64,000 nt of DNA from Parasphingorhabdus cellanae (GTDB taxonomy: Bacteria > Pseudomonadota > Alphaproteobacteria > Sphingomonadales > Sphingomonadaceae), in NCBI RefSeq assembly GCF_017498565.1, contig NZ_CP071794.1, positions 2,532,001 through 2,596,000 on the forward strand, in the 5' to 3' direction. The first letter of the stretch is position 1. Each line of letters starts with the position of its first letter. The notes under the pieces were generated by a model. It was not told the origin of the DNA. It did no database searches and saw only the letters and a list, made by a program, of their open reading frames with translations. The position numbers were made by a program, and so were the translations under genes. Below are positions 1-10,021 of this stretch, piece after piece.

Positions 1-1
1 G

Positions 2-3000
2 ATTAACTACCGGACGTTCAAGCCAGAGCGTGACGGCCTGTTCTGTGCGCGTATCTTTGGCCCCGTAAAAGATTACGAATGCCTGTGCGGTAAATATAAA
101 CGCATGAAATATAAAGGCATTGTTTGCGAGAAATGCGGTGTCGAAGTCACGGTAACCAAAGTTCGTCGTGAGCGTATGGGTCATATCGACCTCGCTGCTC
201 CTGTTGCCCATATCTGGTTCCTGAAATCGCTACCATCGCGCATTGGTCTCTTGCTCGACATGCAACTCAAGCAGCTGGAGCGCGTGCTCTATTTCGAAAG
301 CTATGTGGTTATCGAACCCGGTCTGACAGCCTTGGAAAAATTCCAGCTGCTGACCGAAGACGAGATGCTGGAAGCGCAGGATGAATATGGCGAAGACGCT
401 TTCTCCGCTGGCATCGGCGCAGAAGCAGTCAAGATCATGTTGCAGGACCTCGACCTGGAGCGCGAAAAAGAAGATCTGATGGAAGAACTGGCGACGACCA
501 AGTCGACGCTGAAGCCGAAGAAGATCATCAAGCGGCTCAAGGTTGTTGAGAGCTTCATCGAATCCGGCAACAAACCGGAATGGATGATCCTCGAAATCAT
601 TCCTGTGATCCCACCCGAGCTGCGCCCACTGGTGCCGCTGGATGGTGGCCGTTTCGCAACGTCTGATCTCAATGATCTCTATCGCCGCGTGATCAACCGG
701 AACAACCGTTTGAAACGTCTGATGGAACTGCGCGCGCCGGACATCATCGTTCGGAACGAGAAGCGTATGTTGCAGGAATCTGTTGATGCGCTGTTCGACA
801 ATGGCCGTCGTGGTCGTACCATTACCGGTGCGAACAAACGCCCGCTGAAATCTCTTTCCGACATGCTGAAAGGCAAGCAGGGCCGTTTCCGTCAGAACCT
901 TCTCGGTAAGCGCGTCGACTATTCCGGTCGTTCGGTTATCGTGACCGGTCCTGAGCTGAAATTGCATCAGTGCGGTCTGCCGAAGAAAATGGCCTTGGAA
1001 TTGTTCAAGCCATTTATCTACGCGCGCCTTGATGCCAAGGGCCTTTCGATGACGCTCAAACAGGCCAAGAAATGGGTTGAGAAAGAGCGCAAGGAAGTCT
1101 GGGACATCCTGGAAGAAGTGATCCGCGAGCATCCTGTTATGCTGAACCGCGCACCAACGCTTCACCGCTTGGGCATTCAGGCGTTCGAGCCGGTATTGAT
1201 CGAAGGTAAAGCGATCCAGCTTCACCCGCTCGTCTGTTCCGCGTTTAACGCCGACTTTGACGGTGACCAAATGGCTGTCCACGTTCCGCTGAGCCTAGAG
1301 GCACAGCTGGAAGCACGTGTCTTGATGATGTCGACCAACAACATCCTGTCACCAGCCAATGGTAAGCCGATTATTGTTCCTTCACAGGATATGGTTCTCG
1401 GCATCTATTACCTCACCATGGACCGGAAAGGCGAGCCGGGCGAAGGTATGCTCCTCGCTGATATGGCCGAAGTGCATCAGGCGCTGGAAATTGGCGCGGT
1501 GACGTTGCACTCCAAAATCACCACCCGGGTTCCGCAAACCGATGAGGACGGCAAGCCTATTCTCAAGCGTTTTGAAACCACACCGGGCCGTTTGCTGATT
1601 GCCGAATGTCTGCCAAAATCACATAAGGTTCCGTTCGACATCGTGAACCGCTTGCTGACCAAGAAAGAGGTCGGTGACGTGATTGACCAAGTGTATCGTC
1701 ACACGGGTCAGAAAGACACGGTTCTGTTCGCCGATGCGATCATGGATCTTGGCTTCCGCCACGCGTGTAAGGCCGGTATTTCCTTCGGTAAGGATGACAT
1801 GATCATTCCGGACTCGAAAGATGCAACGGTTGAAGAGACCCGCGCTTTGGTTGCTGACTATGAGCAGCAATATCAAGACGGTCTGATCACGCAGCAGGAA
1901 AAATATAACAAAGTGATCGACGCCTGGAGCCGTTGTGGTGATCAGGTTGCGAACGCCATGATGGACGAGCTGGCCGCGACGCCAGAGGACGAGCATGGCC
2001 GTGAGCGTCAGATTAATGCCATCTACATGATGAGCCACTCTGGCGCCCGTGGTAGCCCAGCCCAGATGAAGCAGCTGGGCGGTATGCGCGGACTGATGGC
2101 CAAACCTTCGGGCGAGATTATTGAAACACCAATTATCTCGAACTTTAAAGAAGGCCTGACGGTTCTCGAATATTTTAACTCGACCCACGGTGCGCGTAAA
2201 GGTCTTGCCGATACCGCTCTGAAAACCGCTAACTCCGGTTATCTGACACGGCGTCTGGTGGACGTGTCTCAGGACTGTACAATTGTCGAAAATGATTGCG
2301 GCACCGAAAATGCGCTGGAGATGAAAGCCATCGTCCAGGGTGGTTCGGTTATCGCATCACTCGGCGAGCGTATCCTGGGCCGGACCATGGCCGAAGATAT
2401 TGTCGACAGCAAAGACGACACGGTTGTGATCAAGGCTGGCACGTTGCTGGACGAAGCAGCCATTAAGGTTATCGAAGAGCTCGGTATCCAATCCGCGCGC
2501 ATTCGTTCTCCGCTGGTCTGCGAATCCAAAATGGGCGTTTGTGCGACCTGTTATGGCCGTGACCTTGCTCGCGGTACGCCGGTCAACATCGGTGAAGCTG
2601 TTGGCGTTATCGCGGCACAGTCCATTGGTGAGCCAGGCACGCAGCTAACGATGCGGACATTCCACATCGGCGGCGCGGCGCAGCTTAACGAGCAGTCGAA
2701 CCTTGAGGCAGTGGCTGAAGGTACGGTTGAATATCGCGATATGCCAGTGATCGAAGATAAGAACGGACGTTTCTTGTCGCTCGCTCGCTCGGGTGAAATT
2801 GCGGTTATCGATGCCGATGGTCGTGAGCGTAGTGCTGACAAGCTTCCATATGGTACCAGCCTGCTGGTCAAAGATGGCGCGAAGGTCAAATTGGGCGATC
2901 GTCTGGCGGAATGGGATCCATTCACCATGCCGATGATTACCGAGAAACCTGGCGTCATCAAATATCAGGATGTCATCGAAGGGAAAACGATGACCGAGCA

Positions 3001-4231
3001 GACCGATGAAGCCACCGGTATCGCACAGCGTGTGATCACCGAATATCGTGCATCGGGCCGCGGCGCTAACAAAGAGGATCTGCGTCCGCGCTTGACCCTG
3101 CTTGATAGCGATAGCGGCGAAGCTGGTCGGTATATGCTCGCCAATGGCGCCACGCTCTCCGTGACCGATGGTCAGGAAGTGGTCGCTGGTGACGTGATCG
3201 CACGTGTTTCTCGCGAAGCTGCGAAGACCCGTGATATTACCGGTGGTCTGCCACGTGTTGCCGAGCTGTTCGAAGCACGCATTCCGAAAGACAATAGCAT
3301 CATCGCCAAGGTTTCCGGCCGCGTCGAATATCTGCGCGACTATAAAGCCAAGCGTAAGATTGCGATTGTTCCCGAGGAAGGCGAACCAGTCGAATATCTG
3401 GTGCCGAAGACGAAAGTCATCGACGTTCAGGAAGGCGATTTCGTGAAGAAGGGTGATAACCTCGTTTCCGGTTCGCCTGATCCGCATGACATTCTGGAAG
3501 TCTTGGGTGTGGAAGCGCTGGCTGAATATCTGGTTGCGGAAATTCAGGAAGTCTATCGTCTGCAGGGCGTGAAGATCAACGATAAGCATATCGAGACGAT
3601 TGTTCGTCAGATGTTGCAGAAAGTTGAGATCACCAATGGCGGCGACACCACGCTTCTGCCGGGCGAACAGGTCGATCTGGAAGAGATGCTGGAATATAAT
3701 GCGAAGCTGACCAAGAAGCAGGTTCCTGCCGAAGGTAAGCCGGTTCTCTTGGGCATCACCAAGGCGAGCCTGCAGACACGTTCGTTCATTTCTGCTGCTT
3801 CTTTCCAGGAAACCACCCGGGTGCTGACCCAAGCGGCTGTCGAAGGGAAGAAGGACTCGCTCATCGGTCTGAAAGAAAACGTCATTGTTGGACGTTTGAT
3901 CCCGGCTGGTACGGGTGCGGGCATGAACCGGGCACGGATTGCGGCCACCGGCCGTGATGCAGCGCTCCGGGCCCAGCAGCAGAAAATTGCTGATGCGATG
4001 GCTGCTGCTGACGAGGCGAAAGCGGAAGAAGCGACTGCCAGCGCGACAAAAACGCCAGTCGAGGAGAATCTTATCGCTCCTGACAGTGCGGAAGAGCAGC
4101 GCGAAGCGGAATTGGCGCAGGGCGCTGAAGCGGCGACCGGCGATTCTCACATGGCAAAAACCATGGGTGAAGGCATTGAAGCCAGCGATACCGAAGCGGC
4201 TCAGACCGAAGAGGGCGATGCAGGAAAATAG
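2..4231 (+). CDS. rpoC: DNA-directed RNA polymerase subunit beta' (5' end outside window)
   Basis: This is the beta' subunit, which carries the catalytic centre of RNA polymerase. The open frame runs in from the left edge, and the first visible residues [20 protein letters not shown] are conserved sequence about 43 residues into the E. coli protein, so only the N-terminus is missing. Visible landmarks are the N-terminal zinc site (ECLCG then CEKCG), the catalytic NADFDGDQM motif at nt 1247-1273 with its three Mg-binding aspartates, and the second zinc site (CTIVENDC and [11 protein letters not shown]) near nt 2278-2550. The C-terminal tail, rich in Ala, Glu and Gln from about nt 3960, is a variable acidic extension. 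A strong terminator follows directly, so rpoC ends its operon (rpoB is expected just upstream, outside the window). Identification is certain. Confidence 0.99.
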   Translation: MNYRTFKPERDGLFCARIFGPVKDYECLCGKYKRMKYKGIVCEKCGVEVTVTKVRRERMGHIDLAAPVAHIWFLKSLPSRIGLLLDMQLKQLERVLYFESYVVIEPGLTALEKFQLLTEDEMLEAQDEYGEDAFSAGIGAEAVKIMLQDLDLEREKEDLMEELATTKSTLKPKKIIKRLKVVESFIESGNKPEWMILEIIPVIPPELRPLVPLDGGRFATSDLNDLYRRVINRNNRLKRLMELRAPDIIVRNEKRMLQESVDALFDNGRRGRTITGANKRPLKSLSDMLKGKQGRFRQNLLGKRVDYSGRSVIVTGPELKLHQCGLPKKMALELFKPFIYARLDAKGLSMTLKQAKKWVEKERKEVWDILEEVIREHPVMLNRAPTLHRLGIQAFEPVLIEGKAIQLHPLVCSAFNADFDGDQMAVHVPLSLEAQLEARVLMMSTNNILSPANGKPIIVPSQDMVLGIYYLTMDRKGEPGEGMLLADMAEVHQALEIGAVTLHSKITTRVPQTDEDGKPILKRFETTPGRLLIAECLPKSHKVPFDIVNRLLTKKEVGDVIDQVYRHTGQKDTVLFADAIMDLGFRHACKAGISFGKDDMIIPDSKDATVEETRALVADYEQQYQDGLITQQEKYNKVIDAWSRCGDQVANAMMDELAATPEDEHGRERQINAIYMMSHSGARGSPAQMKQLGGMRGLMAKPSGEIIETPIISNFKEGLTVLEYFNSTHGARKGLADTALKTANSGYLTRRLVDVSQDCTIVENDCGTENALEMKAIVQGGSVIASLGERILGRTMAEDIVDSKDDTVVIKAGTLLDEAAIKVIEELGIQSARIRSPLVCESKMGVCATCYGRDLARGTPVNIGEAVGVIAAQSIGEPGTQLTMRTFHIGGAAQLNEQSNLEAVAEGTVEYRDMPVIEDKNGRFLSLARSGEIAVIDADGRERSADKLPYGTSLLVKDGAKVKLGDRLAEWDPFTMPMITEKPGVIKYQDVIEGKTMTEQTDEATGIAQRVITEYRASGRGANKEDLRPRLTLLDSDSGEAGRYMLANGATLSVTDGQEVVAGDVIARVSREAAKTRDITGGLPRVAELFEARIPKDNSIIAKVSGRVEYLRDYKAKRKIAIVPEEGEPVEYLVPKTKVIDVQEGDFVKKGDNLVSGSPDPHDILEVLGVEALAEYLVAEIQEVYRLQGVKINDKHIETIVRQMLQKVEITNGGDTTLLPGEQVDLEEMLEYNAKLTKKQVPAEGKPVLLGITKASLQTRSFISAASFQETTRVLTQAAVEGKKDSLIGLKENVIVGRLIPAGTGAGMNRARIAATGRDAALRAQQQKIADAMAAADEAKAEEATASATKTPVEENLIAPDSAEEQREAELAQGAEAATGDSHMAKTMGEGIEASDTEAAQTEEGDAGK

Positions 4232-4255
4232 CTCTCGGTTCTTTGGATGAAAAAC

Positions 4256-4293
4256 AAAAGCCCTGCTGGATATGATCCGGCGGGGCTTTTTTT
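4256..4293 (+). terminator. rho-independent terminator of rpoC
   Basis: A GC-rich hairpin (AGCCCTGCTGG paired with CCGGCGGGGCT around a short loop) is followed by a run of seven T. It starts about 25 nt after the rpoC stop codon. Confidence 0.93.
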
Positions 4294-4462
4294 ACTCGAT
4301 CGGCCTTTGCTGAAACGGAGCAAGGCATTGTCATCTAACAATATTGCACAGCATTGTATAATATGTTAACAATCTCTTAAGGATTCGTAGAGGCTTTGGA
4401 ATCCGGTAATGCGACTACCTTCTATTTTCGATCGGGTCGATAATTTGAGGGATTTTTATATC

Positions 4463-5269
4463 ATGAAAAAATTGCTTCTTGCGGCTTCAGTTTCCGCAAT
4501 TGCTATTGCGCCAGTTCCGGCCAATGCAGCTTTGATTGCCATTTTTGGCGACAATAATATCAACACCTTATATTCTGCTGGTGGGCATACGACGACTATT
4601 GTGACTGATGCACAGCTCGCAACGGCAGGATTTCTCGATTCATTTGATCTGTTTGTTTATACACGCAATGGATCAAGCTTTGGCACTGGCCTATCGGTTG
4701 GCGCCGCTGCGAATGTGAAGTCCTATGTGCTTGGCAATATCGTGTTGTTCAACGGCGACTTTCAGGATGATATTGGCGCGGCCAATACCGACCTGTTGTT
4801 TAACAACGCCTTGGACTATGTAATTTCCGGTGGCCAAGGCGGCTATATTGGCGAATATCGCGGTGCCTTCGGTGCTTATTCCGCCAATGGCGATGGCAAT
4901 AACCCAATTGGTCTTGTAAATGGTATGGCTGGACGATCAGGTCAGGGCCAGGGTGGTTCCAACCTCGACATCGACATCACACCCTTTGGCGTAGGCAATC
5001 CGGTAACTGACGGGGTCTCTTTCCCTTATGACCCAGCGGCTGTGGAATTTGGTGCGGCACTTTCTGGCGAAAACCCAAGTAAGGTATTGGCACGCTTTGC
5101 CAATGGTAACGCAGCGATCATCGCCAGCGAAGCTGGTCAGATTAGCGGCGCGGTTCCAGAACCCGCGACATGGGCGTTCATGATTTTTGGCTTTGGTGCT
5201 ATTGGGGGTGCTCTGCGCTCTAACCGGCGGCGTCAACGCAAAGCAAACGTGAAGGTTACCTACGCCTAA
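4463..5269 (+). CDS. secreted PEP-CTERM sorting domain protein
   Basis: This exported protein of 268 residues starts with a signal peptide (MKKLLLAASVSAIAIAPVPA, cleavage near ANA-ALI). It ends with the PEP-CTERM tripartite signal: the motif VPEPATWAFM, a hydrophobic segment (IFGFGAIGGAL) and a basic tail (RSNRRRQRK). In this family the tail is recognised by an exosortase-type system at the cell surface. The PEPATWA variant is typical of sphingomonads. The central domain is Gly/Asn/Asp rich without a catalytic motif I can name. I chose the ATG at 4463 rather than an upstream in-frame ATG at 4409 because the signal peptide begins there and GAGGGA precedes it. A TATAAT box at 4357-4362 is a possible -10 element. 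No exosortase gene is in the window. Confidence 0.9.
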   Translation: MKKLLLAASVSAIAIAPVPANAALIAIFGDNNINTLYSAGGHTTTIVTDAQLATAGFLDSFDLFVYTRNGSSFGTGLSVGAAANVKSYVLGNIVLFNGDFQDDIGAANTDLLFNNALDYVISGGQGGYIGEYRGAFGAYSANGDGNNPIGLVNGMAGRSGQGQGGSNLDIDITPFGVGNPVTDGVSFPYDPAAVEFGAALSGENPSKVLARFANGNAAIIASEAGQISGAVPEPATWAFMIFGFGAIGGALRSNRRRQRKANVKVTYA

Positions 5270-5291
5270 ACGGCCCTAGCAAACGAATACG

Positions 5292-5328
5292 AAAAAGCCC
5301 CGCTGAAGATTATTCAGCGGGGCTTTTT
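5292..5328. terminator. bidirectional rho-independent terminator
   Basis: A perfect 12-bp stem (AGCCCCGCTGAA / TTCAGCGGGGCT) with a 5-nt loop is flanked by an A run on the left and a T run on the right. It lies between the convergent PEP-CTERM and wrbA genes and can terminate both. Confidence 0.93.
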
Positions 5329-5344
5329 GCATTTTATTGTGCTA

Positions 5345-5944
5345 TCAGGCGGTAAGCTTTTCCGCCGTCCGAGCAACCTTCCCTCCAAGATAGCGCGCGC
5401 CATCCAGATCGATTTCATGCGGGCTGCGGCTACCGTCGCCGCCAGCTATTGTCGATGCGCCATAGGGGGAACCGCCAACAATTTCCTTGTCGTTCATTTG
5501 ACCGGCAAAACCATAGTCAAGGCCAACGATTGTCATGCCATGATGCAGCAGGTTACTCAGGATCGAATATTGTGTGGTTTCCTGACCGCCATGCTGTGAG
5601 GCGGTGGAGGTGAAGGAGGCACCCACTTTACCGACTAACGCGCCTTTCATCCATAAACCGCCGGTGCGGTCCCAGAAAGAAGCCATCTGACTGGATAAAC
5701 GGCCAAAGCGCGTCGGCGAACCAACGATGATACCATCATAATCGGCCATGCCGTCCGGTTCAATAATCGGGTGATCATCATTGCTGCCAAATCCGGCTGC
5801 CTCGACCACTTCGTCAGGAGCGGTTTCTGGCACGCGGCCGATGGTAACGTCTGCGCCGGCATCACGCGCGCCGTCAGCAATTGCCTGCGCCAAGCTGTCC
5901 ACATGGCCATAGGATGAGTAATATAAAACCAGTATTTTCGCCAT
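5345..5944 (-). CDS. wrbA: NAD(P)H:quinone oxidoreductase, WrbA type
   Basis: This flavodoxin-fold FMN enzyme of 199 residues reduces quinones by two electrons and so limits redox cycling. The phosphate-binding loop is at the N-terminus ([15 protein letters not shown]), followed by the family signatures [13 protein letters not shown] and [15 protein letters not shown]. The C-terminal region [17 protein letters not shown] is the standard WrbA flavin-contact region. The length matches the family. AAGGAG lies 8 nt before the ATG. It lies 77 nt downstream of the pirin gene on the same strand, and a LysR-type regulator is divergent from both, so a wrbA-pirin redox operon controlled by that regulator is likely. 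Confidence 0.96.
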   Translation of the reverse strand: MAKILVLYYSSYGHVDSLAQAIADGARDAGADVTIGRVPETAPDEVVEAAGFGSNDDHPIIEPDGMADYDGIIVGSPTRFGRLSSQMASFWDRTGGLWMKGALVGKVGASFTSTASQHGGQETTQYSILSNLLHHGMTIVGLDYGFAGQMNDKEIVGGSPYGASTIAGGDGSRSPHEIDLDGARYLGGKVARTAEKLTA

Positions 5945-6021
5945 TTTATTTCTCCTTTCAGGGGTTAAATGAAGGGGCGCTCAAGATTCAGGGATATAGG
6001 AGCGCCCCATCTTCGCGGGTG

Positions 6022-6738
6022 TCAGTTGTTCAGTTCAAAAGCTTCGACAAATACCAGCTCGGCATCATCCAGGGCTTCGATATCCAGTGCGGAGACGTCG
6101 CGAATTGCCAGCGCATCGCGGGCAGCAATTTCTTCGCCATTAATCCGCAAAGAGCCAGCCGAAGCGACGAGATAGACATGCGCGCCGTTAGCAATCTTAT
6201 GTTGGACCTTGGTTCCGGCTTTCAGCGCTGCTCCGTAAAGCCGCGCATCGGCCCGAATCATCAGGGCACCGCTGTTGATATCCTCGTCAAAGCCGCTCGC
6301 CAATATTTCCAGTTGTCCGGCACGCTCGCCCTTCGGAAAGGCTTTTGCATCCCAACGAGGATCTCCACCCGCCGCGCGGGGCTCGATCCAGATCTGGAAA
6401 AGTCTTGTCTGCTCGTCTTCCAGATTATATTCGCTGTGGGTCACGCCGGTGCCAGCACTCATCACCTGAACATCGCCCGCCTCTGTGCGGCCTTCATTGC
6501 CGAGTGAGTCGCGATGGGTAATCGCGCCCTCCCGAACATAAGTGATGATTTCCATATTTTCGTGTGGATGCATGGGGAAGCCAGTTTGCGCATTAATTTC
6601 ATCATCATTCCAGACGCGAATGGGGCCAAAACCCATCCGAGCGGGATCCCAATAGCGACCAAAGGAAAAATGATGCCGGGCCTGCAGCCAATCATGATTG
6701 ACATGGGCCAGCTCATCAAATGTGCGTTTCTCGATCAT
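6022..6738 (-). CDS. pirin family protein
   Basis: This bicupin of the pirin family is a cytoplasmic metal-binding protein; some members act as quercetinases or redox sensors. The N-terminal cupin shows the pirin metal site HPHENMEIITYV and, further on, GTGVTHSEYN, giving the His/His/His/Glu set. The C-terminal half is a second, degenerate cupin. Two in-frame ATG codons lie at 6744 and 6738. The Shine-Dalgarno GGAG is only about 2 nt from the first but 7 nt from the second, so I take 6738 (MIEKRTFDE), giving 238 residues. It is probably co-transcribed with wrbA. The substrate cannot be read from the sequence. Confidence 0.95.
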   Translation of the reverse strand: MIEKRTFDELAHVNHDWLQARHHFSFGRYWDPARMGFGPIRVWNDDEINAQTGFPMHPHENMEIITYVREGAITHRDSLGNEGRTEAGDVQVMSAGTGVTHSEYNLEDEQTRLFQIWIEPRAAGGDPRWDAKAFPKGERAGQLEILASGFDEDINSGALMIRADARLYGAALKAGTKVQHKIANGAHVYLVASAGSLRINGEEIAARDALAIRDVSALDIEALDDAELVFVEAFELNN

Positions 6739-6823
6739 AGTCATTCTCCAGTTTTCTGAGCGGTTCCGCCCTGCTTTTAAAGAGGCGTTTCCGTCTTGCT
6801 TGAAAAAGAGATAGGCGATTCAT

Positions 6824-6862
6824 ATTGTTTCATAAATATCAAATTCAGAAATTGATTGTTTC
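6824..6862. promoter_or_regulatory. direct repeat in the pirin/LysR divergent promoter region
   Basis: ATTGTTTC occurs at 6824-6831 and again at 6855-6862, 31 bp apart or about three helical turns, in an AT-rich gap between the divergent pirin and LysR-type genes. The repeats are followed by similar sequence (ATAAATATC and CATTATATC). LysR-type regulators usually bind two sites in such a gap. Assigning these repeats to the adjacent regulator is inference. Confidence 0.4.
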
Positions 6863-6885
6863 CATTATATCTATAATAAAGAGCT

Positions 6886-7776
6886 ATGAACCTTCCTGAT
6901 TTTGAAGCCTGGGCGATATTTGCGGCGGCCGCTCGGCTCGGCAGTTTTACCGCCGTGTCTCATGAGCTGGCGATCTCCAAGCCGACGGTGTCCAAAGCGA
7001 TTACGCGCCTGGAGGAATCGCTTGGCACAGTTCTGTTCCACCGAACTTCCCGCAAGATATCGCTATCAACGGCGGGTAAGGCCCTACTTCCCTATGCACA
7101 GACTATTGCGCTTGATGGAGAAGCGGCGATGGAAGCGGCTCGCGACACGGCCCATTTGTTGCGTGGTCAGGTTCGGCTGGCAGCGCCATTAAGTTTTGGC
7201 TTGTCCCACCTCGCACCTGTTATAGCGGATTTCATGTGCGCCTATCCCGAGATCATGGTGGATGTGCAGCTCAGCGATGCTCGGGTTGATCTGATCGAAG
7301 AAGGCTTTGACCTTGCTATCCGCATTGCCGAGCTACCGGACAGCAGTTTGCGGGCCATAAGACTGCGCGGCATGCAGGCCTATTTTATCGCGTCGCCAGA
7401 CTATTTGAAACGCAGCGGAACGCCGATCAGCCCAGATGATCTCACCGATCATGACTGTTTTCTCTATTCCAATGAAGCCACACCGGAAACCTGGCATCTC
7501 AAAGGCCCGAAGGGACAAAAAATATCAGTACGACCCAGATGCCGTTTTCAGAGCAACAATGGCGACATCATGTTGCCCGCACTGATAGCTGGTCGCGGCA
7601 TTGGTTATTTGCCGGATTTTCTGTGTCAGGATGCGATTGATAGCGGGGCCTTGGAACCCATATTGCCCGACTGGCGCTTTGGCGAAATTGCGCTCAATCT
7701 CGTGATGCCGCCCTCGCCACATCGCCCGGCGCGGGTTAATGCGCTGATCAACTTTCTCAAGCAGCATCTGCGTTAA
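6886..7776 (+). CDS. LysR family transcriptional regulator
   Basis: This DNA-binding regulator of 296 residues has the usual family length. The N-terminal winged helix-turn-helix (about residues 5-62) includes FTAVSHELAISKPTVSKAITRLEESLGTVLF-type sequence, read here in short form as AISKPTVSKAITRLE. It is followed by RTSRKISLSTAGKALL and a periplasmic-binding-protein-like effector domain from about residue 90. It is divergent from the pirin-wrbA pair with a 147-nt gap, the classic arrangement for a LysR regulator and its target. The effector is unknown; a redox-active or quinone-like compound would fit the targets. Confidence 0.95.
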   Translation: MNLPDFEAWAIFAAAARLGSFTAVSHELAISKPTVSKAITRLEESLGTVLFHRTSRKISLSTAGKALLPYAQTIALDGEAAMEAARDTAHLLRGQVRLAAPLSFGLSHLAPVIADFMCAYPEIMVDVQLSDARVDLIEEGFDLAIRIAELPDSSLRAIRLRGMQAYFIASPDYLKRSGTPISPDDLTDHDCFLYSNEATPETWHLKGPKGQKISVRPRCRFQSNNGDIMLPALIAGRGIGYLPDFLCQDAIDSGALEPILPDWRFGEIALNLVMPPSPHRPARVNALINFLKQHLR

Positions 7777-7949
7777 AGGCTGTCCTACATCATACCGTTC
7801 CGGTAAAGCGCAATACGGAAGAAGACCGGGCGTATGGCTGTTGGGTAGCAGGCTTTTGCTAGAGGATAGGGAGGGCCTGAAATTTTGTGCGATTCTGTGT
7901 ATAAGCTGTATAAACTCATTCATGTTGAGGCATGTGAAGCTGTCTAACC

Positions 7950-8624
7950 ATGCCGATTGAGACCATCTTGCTATTCCTGATTACCGACCTGACCTTCTGT
8001 TTCACGCCGGGGCCGGCGACCATGGTGACGGTCAGCCATGCCTTGCCTGCGGGCAGGCAGGGCGGCATGCGCGGGGCGTTGGGACCGATTGTCGGGATTA
8101 ATGTTGGCAATTTCATCTGGTACGCACTGACCGCTTTTGGATTGATCGCGATGATTCAGGCTTTCCCTTCCGCCTATGCCGTGCTCCGCTGGTTGGGCGT
8201 GGCTTATCTGGCATGGCTTGGCATTGCGATGCTGCGAGGGGCGAGACAGAATCTCAGCGGTTCATCTGCCAAGAGCGAAGGGTTTCGCCGCGGCTTCCTC
8301 AGCGGGCTGGCCGTGCACATGTCTAACCCCAAGGCGTTGTTTTTCTATACCGTTATCATCCCGCCATTTGTTGATCCTACGGGCAACTTATGGGTGCAAT
8401 TCGGTATATTGGCGGGCCTAACGATATTCACGGAAACGGCTGGCCTGACCTTCTATGCCGCGCTGGCATCCAGAGCGCGCAGTCTTGGCAGCGCGGATCG
8501 GGTGCAGGACGTTTTCAAATATGTGGCTGCTGTTGTTCTGGTTTGCGTGGCGTTGGTAATGGCTTATCTCAATCTGGTTGACGCCAGCGTGGCATTTGCG
8601 TTCAACAGCGCGACAGGGTTGTAA
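7950..8624 (+). CDS. LysE/RhtB family amino acid exporter
   Basis: This inner-membrane exporter of 224 residues has about six predicted transmembrane segments. Family marks are the N-terminal ITDLTFCFTPGPATMVTVSHAL, corresponding to the PGP motif of LysE/RhtB proteins, the mid-protein GVAYLAWLGIAMLRGA, and KALFFYTVIIPPFV. The family exports amino acids or homoserine-type compounds; the substrate is not predictable. A 16-nt palindrome lies inside the gene and encodes PAGRQ in the first cytoplasmic loop. The M48 protease gene starts 15 nt downstream, so the two may be co-transcribed. Confidence 0.93.
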   Translation: MPIETILLFLITDLTFCFTPGPATMVTVSHALPAGRQGGMRGALGPIVGINVGNFIWYALTAFGLIAMIQAFPSAYAVLRWLGVAYLAWLGIAMLRGARQNLSGSSAKSEGFRRGFLSGLAVHMSNPKALFFYTVIIPPFVDPTGNLWVQFGILAGLTIFTETAGLTFYAALASRARSLGSADRVQDVFKYVAAVVLVCVALVMAYLNLVDASVAFAFNSATGL

Positions 8625-8639
8625 ATGTAAGGAGCCTTG

Positions 8640-9662
8640 ATGCTGCGTATATTGTCTTTCGCTCTAGTCATTTCGTTTGCCGCGCATGCACCAGCGAAGG
8701 CTGCGCAAGAGCTTGGTATCGAGTCCCAGGATGTGCTGGCGCTAAAATCCTTGCAGCTGCTTGATCAACGCTTGCACGCTACAGGATATCGGCTGGTTGC
8801 GGCCAATGCTGCATTTTGTACGGAAACCGTCCCAAATACCGGCATCTTATTACACGATATCAACCAATATGGTGATCAACAGACGGCGCGCTTCGCGCTT
8901 GGATTCTCCACGCCTATCGCTATTAACGCCGTTGCTTCTGATAGTCCGGCTGCAATTGCTGAGCTCGAAGCCGGGGATGGAGTGACCGCCATTGACGGCA
9001 TGCCGTTAGAGGATATCCCGATTGATGCTGAAAAACTGGCCGACCAAAAATCGGAATATCGCCGGATTGCTGCCATAAAGGCGCGGTTGGTTAGTGCAGG
9101 CACCGATGGTCGTACCGAGCTGATGATAGAACGTGGCGGTATTCGGCAGGCCGTCAACCTGGCTCCCGCCAGAACTTGTCCCAGCGCGTTTCAAATTAGG
9201 GTCAGCAAAAAGCGCGAAGCTTCGGCGGACGGAAAACTTGTCAGTATATCATCGACGCTTGCGGAATATGTATTGAGTGATGATGAACTGGCAGCCATTG
9301 CTGCGCATGAACTGGCGCATAACCTGCTCAAACATCGTGACAGGTTGAACGCGCAAAAGGTCAATCGCGGTTTTTTCGGGCAATTTGGAAAGAGCGCGGG
9401 CCGGATCAAGGCGGCCGAGATTGAGGCAGATCGTCTGTCAGTCTGGCTGATGGCAAATGCCGGTTATGATCCGCAAGCCGCGATCCGATTCTGGACGCGC
9501 TATGGTAAGCAATATGGCAAGGGAATTTTTTCCGCATCAACGCACTATCGCTGGAAAAAGCGGGTAAAGTTATTTGAAGAGGAGATTGCCAAGATGCAGC
9601 AGATCGAAGCAGTGGACGGAAAATATGCGCCCCCTTTATTGGTTGCCAGCAAGCCTGAGTAG
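8640..9662 (+). CDS. secreted M48 family metalloprotease with PDZ domain
   Basis: This is a probable periplasmic zinc protease of 340 residues. It has a signal peptide (MLRILSFALVISFAAHAPAKA), a PDZ-like region around residues 85-125 (SDSPAAIAELEAGDGVTAIDG), and an M48 peptidase domain with the HExxH zinc motif in IAAHELAHNLLKHRD. The third ligand is supplied by KAAEIEADRLSVWLMANAGYD-type sequence, of which EIEADRL is the key part. Proteins of this type degrade misfolded envelope proteins. AAGGAG at 8629-8634 has the right spacing for the ATG at 8640, so I prefer it to the TTG codon one position upstream. Confidence 0.92.
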   Translation: MLRILSFALVISFAAHAPAKAAQELGIESQDVLALKSLQLLDQRLHATGYRLVAANAAFCTETVPNTGILLHDINQYGDQQTARFALGFSTPIAINAVASDSPAAIAELEAGDGVTAIDGMPLEDIPIDAEKLADQKSEYRRIAAIKARLVSAGTDGRTELMIERGGIRQAVNLAPARTCPSAFQIRVSKKREASADGKLVSISSTLAEYVLSDDELAAIAAHELAHNLLKHRDRLNAQKVNRGFFGQFGKSAGRIKAAEIEADRLSVWLMANAGYDPQAAIRFWTRYGKQYGKGIFSASTHYRWKKRVKLFEEEIAKMQQIEAVDGKYAPPLLVASKPE

Positions 9663-9688
9663 CAATCAGAGCAGAAGGTAGCGGGCTT

Positions 9689-9958
9689 TTAATCGTCCTT
9701 ATAGGCGCGTTTGCATTCTTTGCGTTCTGCTTTGGTTTCGGCTTGTTTAAGGCAAGCGTCCCGCTCTCGCTTGCGTTCTGCAAGCACCTTGCGTCCGAGA
9801 TCTTCTTCCCTCTCGGACTCGGTCTGCGTGGAAGCATCAACTGCCGTTTCGACAACTGTACCGGCGGCCTTGAACGGCGCTGTCACGATTTTGCTGGCTA
9901 CGCACCCACTCAGCAGGGCGAGGCCTAGCGTTGTCAAGAATATGGACGATGACCGCAT
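9689..9958 (-). CDS. small putative lipoprotein
   Basis: This predicted lipoprotein of 89 residues has a signal peptide with lipobox (MRSSSIFLTTLGLALLSGC, lipid-modified Cys at 19). A short hydrophobic stretch follows (IVTAPFKAAGTVVETAVDAS), then a highly charged Lys/Arg/Glu C-terminus that is probably helical. The start is fixed by AGGAG at 9965-9969, six nt before the ATG. It sits 63 nt downstream of galU on the same strand and may be the last gene of that run. I do not recognise a named family, so the function is unknown. Confidence 0.8.
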   Translation of the reverse strand: MRSSSIFLTTLGLALLSGCVASKIVTAPFKAAGTVVETAVDASTQTESEREEDLGRKVLAERKRERDACLKQAETKAERKECKRAYKDD

Positions 9959-10021
9959 GATTATCTCCTCGGCTAGATTTTGCGCTACCAGCAATGAAGA
10001 CGGGCTGAACAGTATCCAACC

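Noticed and set aside
230..1282. Open frame of 350 codons opposite the start of rpoC
   Set aside because: Antisense shadow of a highly conserved gene, no signal of its own.
2645..4150. Long open frame of 501 codons on the minus strand inside rpoC
   Set aside because: It lies wholly opposite rpoC and follows from the codon use of that gene; the product has no domain features.
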